Of a DNA stretch of 64,000 nt, positions 52,540 through 64,000 are shown piece by piece. The stretch's first letter is position 1; every line of letters begins with the position of its first letter. Under the pieces are notes generated by a model that was given only the letters and a program-made list of their open reading frames with translations, was not told the origin of the DNA and made no database searches. The DNA comes from Epiperipatus broadwayi (Eukaryota; Onychophora; Udeonychophora; Euonychophora; Peripatidae). The translations under genes were made by a program, and so were the position numbers. Location of the stretch: NCBI GenBank assembly GCA_028023455.1, contig JAQFVV010006306.1:3561001-3625000 (forward strand), written 5' to 3'.

Positions 52540-54480
52540 TATGTTTTATCAAAAGTGCCTCATTCAAATACATGTTCAAAACCCAACCAAGGTATTTATA
52601 ATTGCTAGCTTCTAATTCATTCGTATCAATCTTTATTTTCTTATTTTTTGAAAAGTCATTGAATATTATTTTAATCTTTTTTAGCAGTCATCTTTAATCC
52701 ATTATTTGTCTGAAGGTTTGTGATGATAGTATATTATTAGATGTGATATGTTGGACTATTTCCATCATCTATGAGTGAATGTTGAATGTATAGAAAATTT
52801 TAAACTTTCCAAATACAAACTTGTTAGTAAATACACACAAATAGACAACACCCGTTAGTAATTAATACATTTTGAGTAGTATTCTCCATTCTTTTTCAGG
52901 TGTTGCTAGCCTATATGCACAGTGACAATATTTGCTTAGAAGTTGAACTCGCACCTTTAGATTCTTGAATATCGAATTTGAGGCAAACGCTCTAACCAAC
53001 TAAGCTATTCTGTCAAAGGCAACATACAAAGAAATTTGATATATTTATATATGAGGGTTGGTTCAATCCTCCGTTGTGTATTTGTGTTATTACTAACAAG
53101 TTGTTTGTATTTGGAAAGTTTAAAATTTTCTTAGATGACAGAAATAGTCCAACATATCACACCTAATCTTTAATCCATTTTTTTTTTCAAACGATAACTT
53201 GATATATTTCTTGAAACGGAAGCATTATAAAAAAACCACATCTGCAAAATCTGGATGACTTCAGTAATCTCCATTTAATAATTTCTTTACTTTTCCTTTT
53301 TAATCAATAAATGTTTCCATAAAATTGCTATAAAAAGTTTTAGAGATAAAATCACTTTGGCACAAACTTTATTCAATATTATGTTTTCTAGTATCATCAT
53401 GGTAATGTAGTAACCGATATTGTATTTTAACATTCTTCAGAGTTTGATAGTATCTTGGTATTTAATTTCAAAGCTTTACTGTTGAAAATATAATCAAATG
53501 TTTTTTCATAATTGTAAAATTAAAACACAATGGTGACTTACGTTCACCGATTCTTTCAATAACTTCTCTTAATACTTGTATATGATCTACTTTGCTTTAA
53601 GCACTTTTAAATTTAGCTTGTATGTGTGGCTAGTTTGAATCCAAAGATCTCTGTAGAAAAATTGTACAATCTTAATAAAGATCTTATAAATGACAGAAGA
53701 TTAATAGATCTATAAATCTAATATCTTTCTTTTCATCTTTTTTAAATATTATCATTATTGCAATTTTCTAATTGTATAACTACATTCCTATTATTTACAT
53801 AATTGAGAAATAAATTTGCCAATAGTTTTTCTCCTTTTTTTAAAAATCTGTCTTGGTACTTTTTCATTCTTAAATTTAATTAATCTCATTCATTGTTTTT
53901 AAAACATTTTAAGTTTAAAAAATATTGTGATAACCATAGGACCTATTTTGTTTTCTTGTATTACTATTGTATAAAGTTTTGTAGAAGTCTTCCACATAAT
54001 TTATTGATTGTTCTCTTTCTTTTCTGTGATGATGCCATTTTTTTTTTACTATCACAATTCCCTTCTAATATCAGAATGTTTTATATCTTCAAAATTTTTG
54101 TTTTCTCTAACAACTTTTCTTATTACTTTCTTATGTTATTAACTCTTTTTCATATCATTTTACAAAATCCCAGATGTTCATTTTTTAAAAATTTTTATAT
54201 TCTTTATTTTTGTACATTGCCATGTTCTATTTGAAAATTTACTGGAAAATTGCTTTTTTACGTTTGCCGTGTGAAGTTCTTAGTAGAATATGAGTGATCT
54301 ACATCAATTCAATCAAGATCCGAATCATCTTGAAAATCTTGTAAGATTATAAAACCAATTTGAAATTCTAGTTTAAATTTATGGAGTATTTATGAAAATT
54401 AGGGATAACAAGTATTAATATTATTGTTCTTAATAGTTTTATTTCTCATGTTTTATATTAATATATCTAACCAAGATTTT
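52540..54480 (-). pseudogene. RTE-type LINE interrupted by a foldback element
   Basis: The minus strand has the same order as the copy at 8975-10700: the upstream segment near 54300-54400, the RT core with REVIERI near 53560, YPDFAD-like text near 53255 and, after the insert, NKKIKIDTNELE and YKYLGWVLNM (frame-corrected, 52560-52660). Many stops. The 3' end is cut near 52540. Confidence 0.75.
52690..53179 (-). mobile_element. Family C foldback with tRNA-like promoter boxes
   Basis: 462 bp (52704-53165) between perfect 14-bp repeats ATCTTTAATCCATT (52690-52703, 53166-53179) inside the RTE. The outer arms pair GATGTGATATGTTGGACTAT and AAACTTTCCAAATACAAAC with their complements. In the loop the minus strand carries an A-box TAGCTTAGTTGG (53007-52996) and a B-box-like GGTGCGAGTTCAA (52955-52943), the RNA polymerase III promoter layout of a tRNA-derived SINE. 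Confidence 0.82.
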
Positions 54481-54924
54481 ATTCCTATGTTGGATCTGTT
54501 AAATGTATTATGATCTTGAAATGGTTAAAGAAAGGAGTTTGATGCTGACTGAAAAGGGACCGTTTGATTCCTCTTATGGCTTTAAGAAACTGAACAGGAC
54601 AAATTTTTAATGTCCATATTGCGACTGTCGGCATTACACGTTTATTCGTATGATAAATAAACACGGACGGGCTGCTTTTCAACATGCACCAGTCAGCTTA
54701 TATAGTTTACTGGCTTTTTATTTCTGAGTTTAAATATCATGTTTTTTTTTAAATTACTGATACTTCTTAACTAAAATATCAGTTGAGTTTTCTTGAAGAT
54801 AAAATGGGTGTGTATGTGAATGATCTTTTTTTAAAATACTTACAATCATGGTAGCTGAGGGGCATACCTGAGAGGCCCATCAATGTTCGCCATGTGATCA
54901 AAATGACAAAAACAGTTGTAACAA

Positions 54925-55246
54925 TAAGAATGAATGAACCTCTAAACATCACATGATCACTATTTCTTATGCTAGCCCATTACAGTTATTAAAACAGGCA
55001 AAACTCTCCATACAGTAGTGCCACCTGTGCCAACCAGAGTAATCAATAGATGTCAGAAGGCTTGTGCATAAAATCCCTATCTAGTGCCTACTCATCCACA
55101 AGCCAGAAACTAGTCTGGGGATATTGGATGAGTAGGCACTAGATAGGGATTTTATGCACAAGCCTTCTGGCATCCATTGATTACTTTGGTTGGCACTGAG
55201 TGTCACTACTGTATGGAGAGTTTTGCCTGGTTTAAGAATGAATGAA
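54925..55246. mobile_element. Family A foldback with ribozyme broken at its centre
   Basis: The element (54939-55232) is flanked by the perfect 14-bp repeat TAAGAATGAATGAA (54925-54938, 55233-55246). The left half ends ...CCTACTCATCCA and the right half begins CAAGCC, GAAAC, TA, GTC, TGGGG, so the first half of the hammerhead is gone. Confidence 0.9.
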
Positions 55247-55689
55247 ATGTTAGGAATTATTCATGTCCAGTTCCTTTAAGTCATCAAAGACCATCAGAGT
55301 TTCCTTTCTGTTAATGACAATTTTTTTTTACATCCATTAAGTTTGCAAATAAATTAAACAATGTCTCTTCTAAAAACAAAGGGTATATAGTTCATATACA
55401 GAATAAAAAAGATAATTAAAATATATTAAATATTTTTCAAACTGACAAGCAAAAATAAATTACACACATGTAAATATTATCAACAAATACAGAAACATTT
55501 AAATTTTTTATTTTATATACAAAAATATTTTTACGAGATTTATACAAGTAGAATATTAATATAGTTTGACACAATTTGGAAAATTCTATGATCTAAATAC
55601 AATTATGATTACGACCATTAACCTTTCATAACTACCATGTTTTATTATCTTAGCATAAGTTGTCATATAATTGTTAGATTTTTAAAAAT

Positions 55690-56700
55690 TTTAATTTGAT
55701 ATTTTGGTACGGAAAAGAGTTGAAAATGATATAATAATGTATAAGTGTGAACTAGCAAGGAAAACCGTAGAAGAGAATAAAAGTCTCAAGAGTGTAAAAC
55801 AACATTTTGGTATTGGTAGGAAATTTATATCTGCAATAAGAAAAAAAGATGGAATTATTACTGAAAAGAGAAATGACATCATGAAATGGATAGAAGACTT
55901 TAATCAAGAATTATTTAGTAATAAAGAACAAGTACGTCCTATATCTATTACATCTTCTGAATTGCCCAGAATTTTAAATGAAGAAGTGAGACATGCAATT
56001 AAATTTATAAAGAATGACTCCAGGTAATAATGGAATTATAATTGATAAATTAAAAGAAGCAGATGAAGAAATAGAAAATACCAAATTTCTAAATGATAAA
56101 GATGTACCAGATGATTGGAAGAATGCAGGGTTAATATTTAAAAAAGGTTATAAAAAAGATATTAGAAATTATAGTCCTATCAGCTTTTTATACAAAATTT
56201 TTACCAAGATAATTACAACTCATCTACAGAGAAAGTTGAATTTCCAACAACTAATAGAACAAGCTGGATTTAAAAGTTGTTTTAGTACAGTAATCATATC
56301 CAGGTATTGAGAGAAGTTATAGAAAGGACCAATGAATACGAGTTGCAATTATGCTTTGGATTTGTAGATTATGAAAAGGCATTTGATTCTATAAACATTT
56401 CTTCAGTGATTAAAGCATTGGATCATCAAGGTATAGATCCAGGATATTGTCATATTTTAAAGAATATTTATAAAAATGCAATAGGAACAATTAGATTACA
56501 TAATGATACTAGGAAAGTCAACATTGAGAAGGGTATAAGACAGGGTGACTTCATATCTCCAAAACTTTTTACAGCAGTGCTGCAAGAAGTATTTTGTGGA
56601 TTAAAATGGGAAGCTAGAGGAGTGAAAGTAAATGGAGATTATTTAAGTCATTTAGATTTCGCAGATGTCAGAAAAAAAAATTCCAATAAAAATATTATGC
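55690..56700 (+). pseudogene. RTE-type LINE, best-preserved copy, both ends missing
   Basis: Three overlapping + frames (55704-56027, 56014-56310, 56307-56732) make one reading with two frameshifts and no other stop. The first covers the pre-RT region (VKQHFGIGRKFISAIRKKDG, EEVRHAIKFIKNDSR). The second has PGNNGIIIDKL, DIRNYSPISFLYKIFTKIIT and EQAGFKS. The third has CFGFVDYEKAFDSINISSVI, GIRQGDFISPKLFTAVLQ and DYLSHLDFAD. The first catalytic aspartate (VDYEKAFD) is present. The element stops at the FADD box and lacks the endonuclease and thumb. Confidence 0.9.
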
Positions 56701-56749
56701 ATAAATATTTAAAATGCAATGTATCAGTGTGATGAAATAATTTCCATCA

Positions 56750-58873
56750 TATATACTCTATTGAGTATTGCAATAATCTACACTTATAAATGAAATGGAG
56801 AATAAAATGTTATGTCCAGGTTTTAATTTAATCTTATTCAAATGTGTACACGGATTGGCCCATACATTTGAACAGCTCATTATTTGTCTAATGTAACCAC
56901 TATACACTGTTAAGATAATCATATTTGTATTTTACTATAAATAATAAACAAGTTTATATTATTTTAAAAATGTGTTTTACATAATGTATTATACGTATAA
57001 ATGCTGTAACAATATTTACTATATTACCATTAAAACTTTTTTTTCTCAAAGTAACCTTTATTAATAAAAGATTACAAAAATTTTGGGTACACTTACCCAT
57101 TGAGGATTACACAGTGATTCAATGTAACAAGGATTACACAGTGATCCAATGTAACAAGGTAAAATGTACTTATATTCAAATACAATTACATCCATAAAAA
57201 TTGCTGTAATGTGTATCTGTACGTGGATCCACATGGCCTGGCCGTCGAGAAGTTAACCATCACCCAATGGTCCCACCCCTGGGGCCCCAAAGCAAAGACT
57301 CAAATGCTTCAGTTGAATAGGTGAAGTCCAGCATTGTGAAAACCACCATTAAAACTTTTGTATGCATATGAAATCAATGGGTGCAACCTTAGGTCGATTT
57401 CTGAGGATCGTGTAAAAATCGTTGGGATCAAGAAATTTTTTTAAGTTTTGATGATAGGTTTTTTTAAAGGAATTTAATTTTTAAAAATGGATAAAAATTA
57501 CATGAAAAGAAAGTTTTTGTACATACATTTTTTTTTTGTAAGTGTACGATGTTTTAAACATTTCATTTCAAATCATATGTATTTACTACTAAAATATTAG
57601 AAAATATAAATTTGTATATTAATAAAAACTACGATTTTATTATGAATATCCTTACATACTCATAATTTAGATATGGTAAAAAAAAAAGTCGCATCAAATT
57701 TTTGATGAAGGGTCACATGTGTAAAAAGATTGCATATCACCGGATTAAATGTAAAAATATTAAGATAAAATATGAAATAAATCATCAAAATTATAATTTA
57801 ATCAGTGAAACAACAAAAAATCCAGATATTTCAGAAATCTTCCTTAATAAATAAAGTTAAAAAAAATAGGCGATCTCTTTGTTCAAATTGCAACTTTTTA
57901 AGAAATAAATTTCATTTCAATAATTTCATACAGCTTTACAATTTTGTTTTTTAAAGATTTGAAAATCTGTCATTTGCTACCAATTTTTTGAATACATTTT
58001 TAATAAGCTTTTATCAGTTAGGATTTTTTTTAAAGAAAAATTACAAATAATCTTTTTTCATGAAATTTTTTTTTTGCAAAATTCTCACATCCATTCAGAA
58101 AAATAAGTATAATTATCTTTACTTTTTTAAAACATTGTTTGTCAATCTTTCTTTTACAAATAGATTCTGTTTCATACATCTTACATGACATCACAGCAGA
58201 TATTTTTCGTTTATTTTTTTTGTTCCTTTTTAAAGTGGTCATTTGATATAGAAATCATTTGTAATAGAAAATAATTTTGTATGCATCAAAAATCATGAAG
58301 ATGAGATAGAAATGTCAACTGAATGTTTACATCTATGTTGATAGTTCACTAGTGTTTTTTTCATAGTTTTAAACATAGTAACAAGTCTTTATTTAAATTT
58401 GGAACCATCCATTAAAGTACTGAATTTTTGAATCCAGCATAGATTTGATATAGACTTAACAACACAATAGCAACATTTTTTCTGATCCGAAACATTTTCT
58501 GCTAGTCAAATTGCTTTCAAAATATATCATTTGTTATGCACTGTCTTTTCAATGGCAGTTAGTCTAAAATGGCAAAGACATCTTTAAATTTTTTTAGGTT
58601 AAATGTACTGATTAATAATTGTTCTTATATCAATTTTACCAAAAATTGTTATCCTTTCATTGGTTGATCTGCACTTCCAAAAAAACAATTTTTTAGCCAG
58701 CTATTTATTCTAAACTTTTTCTCCAAGACAGATGAATTTCATTAACAGCAACTATATCAATTTTAGCTACATATTGGGATTAAATAAAGTTCACATGCTC
58801 CCATATACCTATTTTAGGGGGAGGAGGGAAATTAACATTCTTACTTTTATAATTACCAATACGACTGACATTA
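56750..58873. other. No gene; short tandem repeat and a GC-richer patch
   Basis: GGATTACACAGTGATxCAATG with TAACAA occurs twice in tandem (about 57112-57160). A GC-richer patch follows at 57225-57345 (GGTCCCACCCCTGGGGCCCC), of unknown origin, possibly a SINE or processed transcript. The rest is AT-rich. Confidence 0.4.
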
Positions 58874-59043
58874 CAATTATTGGTAATAGTATGTATACTG
58901 AACCAGACCACTTGATGGCATTGTTTTTCACACAACGCACATCAATATATTGTTTTAGCGGCCTAACTTATGGCGATGTATCCTACGATTACGTAACGAA
59001 ATCAAACGGTGGGGTTCAGTATACATACTATTACCCAATTATT
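58874..59043. mobile_element. MITE, 154 bp, 8-bp target duplication
   Basis: The element (58882-59035) has 23-bp perfect terminal inverted repeats beginning GGTAATAGTATGTATACTGA and is flanked by CAATTATT (58874-58881, 59036-59043). Eight-bp duplications suggest a hAT-, P- or Merlin-like transposase, though the ends are not the usual hAT CAG. Open frames over it are incidental. Confidence 0.88.
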
Positions 59044-59994
59044 TCTACAGCTTTACTGAATAATTCATTAGACATACAACCAAACCAATTTGTGTAATGC
59101 AGGTCACTTTTAAATTGCCTTTTTCTGCCCCTTCCACTTCCATTGTAGGCAAGATAATTCCTAAATAGAACTGGCTAAACATATAATCTTTACAGAATTG
59201 AAACTCCTGTCCCAATTCATTGGTGATTGTATTATTTTGAGCAAAGATCATAACTAGAGTCACTTTCTATTTACCATATAGTATCATTAATTTTTTGGTA
59301 TGTGCTAAAATAAAAGAAAATTGAAGTCATAATAGCTATGTGTAAATTGGAAATATCTTTGCGCAAATCACACTATCACAGTTTGTGTAGGGAGCCGACT
59401 TATGGCATAAAAAAGAGGCTCACGATCAGATTCTACACTATCGTAAGTAACGAAAGTTACGCAGAAAAGAATGATCATAAATAAAAATCCTAGTGTCTGC
59501 TTAACCAATATCCTAAAAGGCAGCCGGAGATATTTTTATTTGGGCACAGTTAGCCCTCATGTCAGAAGGTTACTCCACAATCTGCTACCCATAGATCTGT
59601 CAGTAGTCTGAATACAATATTCAACCTAATATCATGCTTCAATTAATAATAGATGTCTGAAAAGTATATTTTGTAACAAAAAATACGTTACGAAAGCATA
59701 ATTGAACTATGATCATAATATTTTTAAGCGTTAATAAGACCCAACAGCTCCTAGCATTAAGTCTAAGGTCTTTCCTTTTTTTAGAAAAAAATATTAAAAA
59801 AAAAAAAAAAAACTACTAAATTTTTATCTTCATGTGGATTTAGATAAGGCTATTAATTCCAAATAAATATTTTAATATAATAAATTTTAAAGTAAATTCT
59901 ATTTATTTAGAATAATGAATTTATTTGAATGATATAACAACATGTAGATGGTTCCTTATAGTTAATGCAAAATTTATAAAAAACAATTTTAATA
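59044..59994. other. No gene recognised
   Basis: AT-rich with an A run at about 59795. Nothing assigned. Confidence 0.35.
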
Positions 59995-62900
59995 AACTAA
60001 TGATCAGCTTTTCAAGCTAATGCACATTATAAATCTTAATAATAAATGAATACCCTCATTTTCAACACAAGATAAAGTCTTTGTGAAAGAATAGAATGAA
60101 TCCACCTATTCTTTCGACCCAAACGCTTAAGTATGGGCAAATCTTAAGTACTGGAAATGAGAGCGTGAAGATATTAACCAATCACTTTAAATTACTTTTA
60201 CTATGTCTGAATGAATGACGCCTGCGAAATTTACTAGAATTTACGATACATCATTCTTAAATAAAATTTATTATTAAGATTCATAAAGCGCATGTGCATT
60301 AACTTGAAAAGCTGATCATTAGTTTATTACAATTCATAAACATCACACTATATAAAATAAATATCTCATTTACAAAAAACAATTTAGAAAATCTATGGTA
60401 AGTGGAAAACTTAATTGTAAGATTAAGTAGTGAATAATCTTTACCATTTCAATTAAAGCATATCATTAAATCAAGATATGATTGACAAATTAGATAACTA
60501 ATGCATATATATATTGAAACAGTAAGATTCGTATTCGAATCTTAAGTTTCACCTTTTTCTGTCGTCTCTCACTGACCGGTCTATCCCGCCCAAATTTAAA
60601 CTTTTTGGTATCGAATTGTGTGTGTAGCAATATTAAAATGTATAAATATATGTAGAATTCAGCATAAACACGCACACATTTCGATCTCAAATTAAACGCA
60701 ATAAATAGGGATAAAATAATATAATTTAGATTTCTTTTATATAATTTTGTATAATTTTAATCATTTATTTTGCATTATAAAGTTCGTATTTATTGCTTTG
60801 TTTAAATTTCGTTTAATAATAATTCTAAAAAAATCTGATGTAATATTTAATTAAAAGTTAAAATAATCTTATGTTCCCTTTTTGTCTTTGAAATTGAAAA
60901 GCATCGGTCAGTGATAGATAATAGATTAATTAAAGAAAAATTCCCCAAAGTATAATTAGTAAATGTAAACAATAGAACGGCAGCTTTCTTTAATTAAAAA
61001 CCAACAAAATGCATTTATTATCCTCAGGGCAGATTAAGTAGAACCTAAAAATATCTTAACAAAATGTGAAAGATCAAGATAAAAAAAGAGGCCATCTTAG
61101 ACTTGCTGGGGACATTTCACTTAAACTTTAGCTTTGCTCTCGATCACTGAGTCTCCCAAAAATATAAAAATAATTTGTTCCTGCCAAGGTATGACTGAGT
61201 AAAGCACCTAGATTATTCTCCATCGGGAGATGGCCTATCGGATGCCGAACTTTCCATTGCCCGTCATAAATTCACCATGAAGACCTGCTGCCTGAAATAA
61301 ATGAGAAAGCTGCTGCTGCTGTGAAAGTAAATTAAATATCTAAATACAAGAAAGAATTGCCACTCGTGAACTTTTTGCTGCTAAACTAATGGAATCAGAA
61401 AACTTCTTGTAAAACAGGTACCTGTCTGTGTTCAAACTCTAGAGTACTCTAATAATATGCTATAGCTCTTCTTCATACTACTTATCTAAATTATAAAATG
61501 TAAAACTACCATATGTATAACTAAAACTGAATAATTAACTTAATGTGTAAATTTCTCTACTAATCTAGCTTACCTCATTCTATCTTGGATGTGTATTTTT
61601 AAAATCTACATTTTATCTATATTTATTATTTAATTATTGCATGCTCATAATTATCTCAATTTTCAAAGTTTAAATCTATAATCGTTTGAAACAGTGAATG
61701 CGTGTCACATTTTCATTATGTATTTCGTCGGGCCGAGGCAGAGACCAGCCTGACATTCTTATTTCCTTAATAACTTCACTTTCATATAAATCGACACGCA
61801 TTCAGTGCATCATTTTTGTAATGCAGGGTCTACTACTTCGCAATTGGCTGGCATATTAGTTGTAATAACTCCCAGTTTATATATGTTTTGTATTTATTAA
61901 ATCTACTGAATAATTCTAGAAAATCACATTTCTTTGAGAGTCGCCAGAGTTCTTGAGTAAATGTTGGTAATGTAGGGACGAGTCAGAAATCTATTTAAAC
62001 CTCATCATAATCGTTTATACAGTATACATGTGTTACGTTGTAGAGACGCGATGACCCATTCCGCCGTGAAATTTCCGGATTCTTCAGGGTTGAAATTAAC
62101 CCATCCTACACAAGCGGGCATAATGGGTGCTCCCGTAGGACTTGACCACGTCATGCCACCAGCCGGCAAAACTGCGACACGGACCGCTTGTCCCTGGTTA
62201 TGCTTATGTGACACCTTACTTCATCAGGCCGAGGCAGAGACCAGCCTGACACTCTTATAAACCCATTCGCGGCATTGCAGTTTCAATATACTGCCATTCC
62301 ATATCGCCTTTCTAAAGCGTACCACATGTTCCTTTACTTAGTTTTATTATTATATATATCACTCTGCCTCTGCATTATCTTCATAAATCACTCTCAAATA
62401 AATGTTTGCCCTTAGTTATAAATAAATATTTTAATTAAATATGTCTGCCATTACTCTTATAACCCATACTTTAGACTCTTGCATTGCAAAGGTATAAATC
62501 CCTCCAGGCATGCATTAGAAATACTTACTCGAGAATTTTAAGTAGCTAGATTACGCCTTCAAATAAGTGAATTCCTTTTGTAAACATTTCAGTATCGGAA
62601 ATACCGCTACTGAAATCCTCAATATAAAATAATGTCTAAATAAATAAATGTATTCTTTAAAATATAATCATGTCGCAAATCCCGCTACTGAAGCTTTAAA
62701 TCCACAAAATATTATTAGTAAATGATTGTTTTCTTAAAATGTGTTAATAAATAATTTTAAACTATATGTCTGCATTTACGTTTCATTTATTCGATACCCA
62801 TTCTATATAATATTTCCTCGATTATGTAAATATGAATGTTTAATTAATATTAGTTTGATTATTGGCTAACTCGAGAATAAAAGCACGAGTCTCTTGCATA

Positions 62901-63115
62901 TCCCTGACCACCGTGCCTAAGGAAATATTTACTAATGTCGCATCAGATGCGTTGTTTCGGGGGTGGTATTGTGGAACCGATAAACTATGTTCGAACTCAG
63001 TACCACGGGTGGCTTCGCTACTCGATGGTGCTGCTGTTCTGTATGGTGGTCGAATTCTGCACTATGTTTACGAGTCACACGTTTTCTGACCGTTACAATA
63101 TATATAGATCCGAAC
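59995..63115 (+). repeat. About 3-kb unclassified repeat, copy 2
   Basis: Colinear with 42050-44975 but much diverged. It begins with block X, block Y and an inverted start of X (59995-60400). Then follow AACAGTAAG (60518), the CTGCTGCTGC patch with ATGCTATAGCT (61310-61465), TCTCAAATAAATG (62391), CTGACCACC (62904), GCATCAGATGCGTTGT (62939) and GACCGTTACAATATATA (63085). AGGCCGAGGCAGAGACCAGCC-like text occurs twice inside (61733, 62227). No long frame. Confidence 0.62.
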
Positions 63116-63119
63116 ATGC

Positions 63120-64000
63120 ATAATAACAATTTTACCTTGCATTCACTAGAATTCTGTAATTATTTTATTATTAGAATGTATTTAATTCTAAATATTTTTA
63201 CTTATGAAAAATATTTTAATATAATAACTTAAATATTTTTCAATGTGTGATAATTCAACATTTTTGTATTGGTATACGGTTACAACGTACAAATTTTTGT
63301 GAAAAGTAGATGTGATAATTTCTCCCTGAAATTATACAAACCATTATTTTTTTTCACTTGAACTAAAACAATATTTGTAGAAATAATAAACAACGACGAA
63401 TATAACAATTTTCAAAACAATTTTTATTAACATAATTTGATAAAACTTAAAATTAATAAAATTCTCTTTCATTTATTTTTTCTTTACAAGCAAGGCTTCT
63501 TTGAAATTTAAGTTATACAATATGATAAAATATTTATTTCAAGTACACATTTATAAAGAAAGAAGACACTTTATTTTATAGTATGTACAGACAGACAACA
63601 GTTTGTACAGACAGGTTATAAAATTAATGCTATAATTTGTACAAGGACATATATTATTTTTATTTTCTAAAAGTAAATATACAGCATTATTAAACATATC
63701 CCTGATTTAGGATAATATGTGCATGGCCCTTAGAATATGCTAAGGTAATTAACACAAACACACTTTCCCCCATCCTAACTCAATAAGTCAAGAGTCAAAA
63801 ATTCATGATTTTTCAAAAAAAAAAAAAAATTAATAATTCCCTCCCTTCCCACCCCATAATAAAATTGGTTGCACATCGAATCACGTTCGGTCTTTAAATT
63901 AAAAAAAAAAAAAGACATCTGTAAAATAAGTCAAATAGCTGCAATTCTAAGAAATAAAATATATCCATATTTTTTTTGTTTATAAAAAAATAATTTATAA
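63120..64000. other. No gene recognised
   Basis: AT-rich with A/T homopolymers. TTTATT at about 63423 would be a poly(A) signal on the minus strand and the following 500 bp could be a 3' untranslated region of a gene beyond the window, but nothing else supports this. Confidence 0.25.

Noticed and set aside
52935-53020. Functional tRNA gene on the minus strand
   Set aside because: A- and B-box are present but no proper anticodon or acceptor stem forms; treated as SINE-derived.
52704-53165. TAGATGA-CA-GAAATAGTC in both arms of family C as a hammerhead
   Set aside because: No helix II and no helix I can form; the likeness is limited to short motifs.
62005-62260. Overlapping open frames on both strands in a GC-richer patch
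   Set aside because: No recognisable protein; they lie inside the 3-kb repeat and are explained by its lower stop-codon density.

Overview
The window is AT-rich, gene-poor animal DNA. It has long introns, GT-AG splice sites, many degenerate transposons, simple repeats and no operon-like packing, so it is a nuclear eukaryotic genome and not bacterial or organellar. The only gene I can name is VTI1B, the Qb-SNARE, whose C-terminal half is on the + strand in three exons (6588-6761, 14717-14778, 33930-34026). These are separated by introns of about 8.0 and 19.2 kb. The N-terminal exons lie upstream of the window or were not recognised. The species cannot be fixed from the sequence; a large-genome AT-rich invertebrate fits best.

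Nearly everything else is mobile-element DNA, most of it inside the VTI1B introns or in the 30 kb downstream. Recognised families are: a fossil Ty3/gypsy element (about 2.0-5.0 kb); several RTE-type LINE copies on both strands (8975-10700 -, 25070-26560 +, 47500-47740 -, 52540-54480 -, 55690-56700 +); a second LINE fragment (51900-52345 -); a Penelope-like element with a GIY-YIG endonuclease tail (15590-16480 -); a Merlin/IS1016-type transposase fragment (about 24.2-24.45 kb -); a hAT-type remnant (50263-51260 +); a 2.2-kb solo LTR and a truncated relative; a 154-bp MITE with 8-bp target duplications; and a roughly 3-kb unclassified repeat present twice (42.0-45.0 and 60.0-63.1 kb).

The most interesting layer is a set of small, mostly palindromic (foldback) retroelements carrying type I hammerhead self-cleaving ribozymes. 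Family A has about ten copies plus a divergent subfamily A2. Family B has at least four pieces, and families E and F are related or decayed. Several ribozymes keep the complete catalytic core. Others show compensatory base changes, which argues that they are real folded RNAs. Most family A copies, and the family C and F foldbacks, are flanked by 9-15 bp target-site duplications, so they inserted by a retrotransposition-like route. One copy is nested inside an RTE reading frame. Their two-base-pair helix III, a partial tandem copy with a 453-bp period and a nearby GIY-YIG Penelope-like element fit the 'retrozyme' model: hammerhead circular RNAs mobilised by Penelope-like machinery.

These elements also touch the host gene. 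One foldback with a 15-bp duplication inserted 26 bp before the second visible VTI1B exon. A 1-kb near-perfect hairpin sits just upstream of the terminal exon. In the VTI1B introns the core-intact ribozymes with a good cleavage site are antisense to the gene, while sense-oriented ones carry core or cleavage-site changes.
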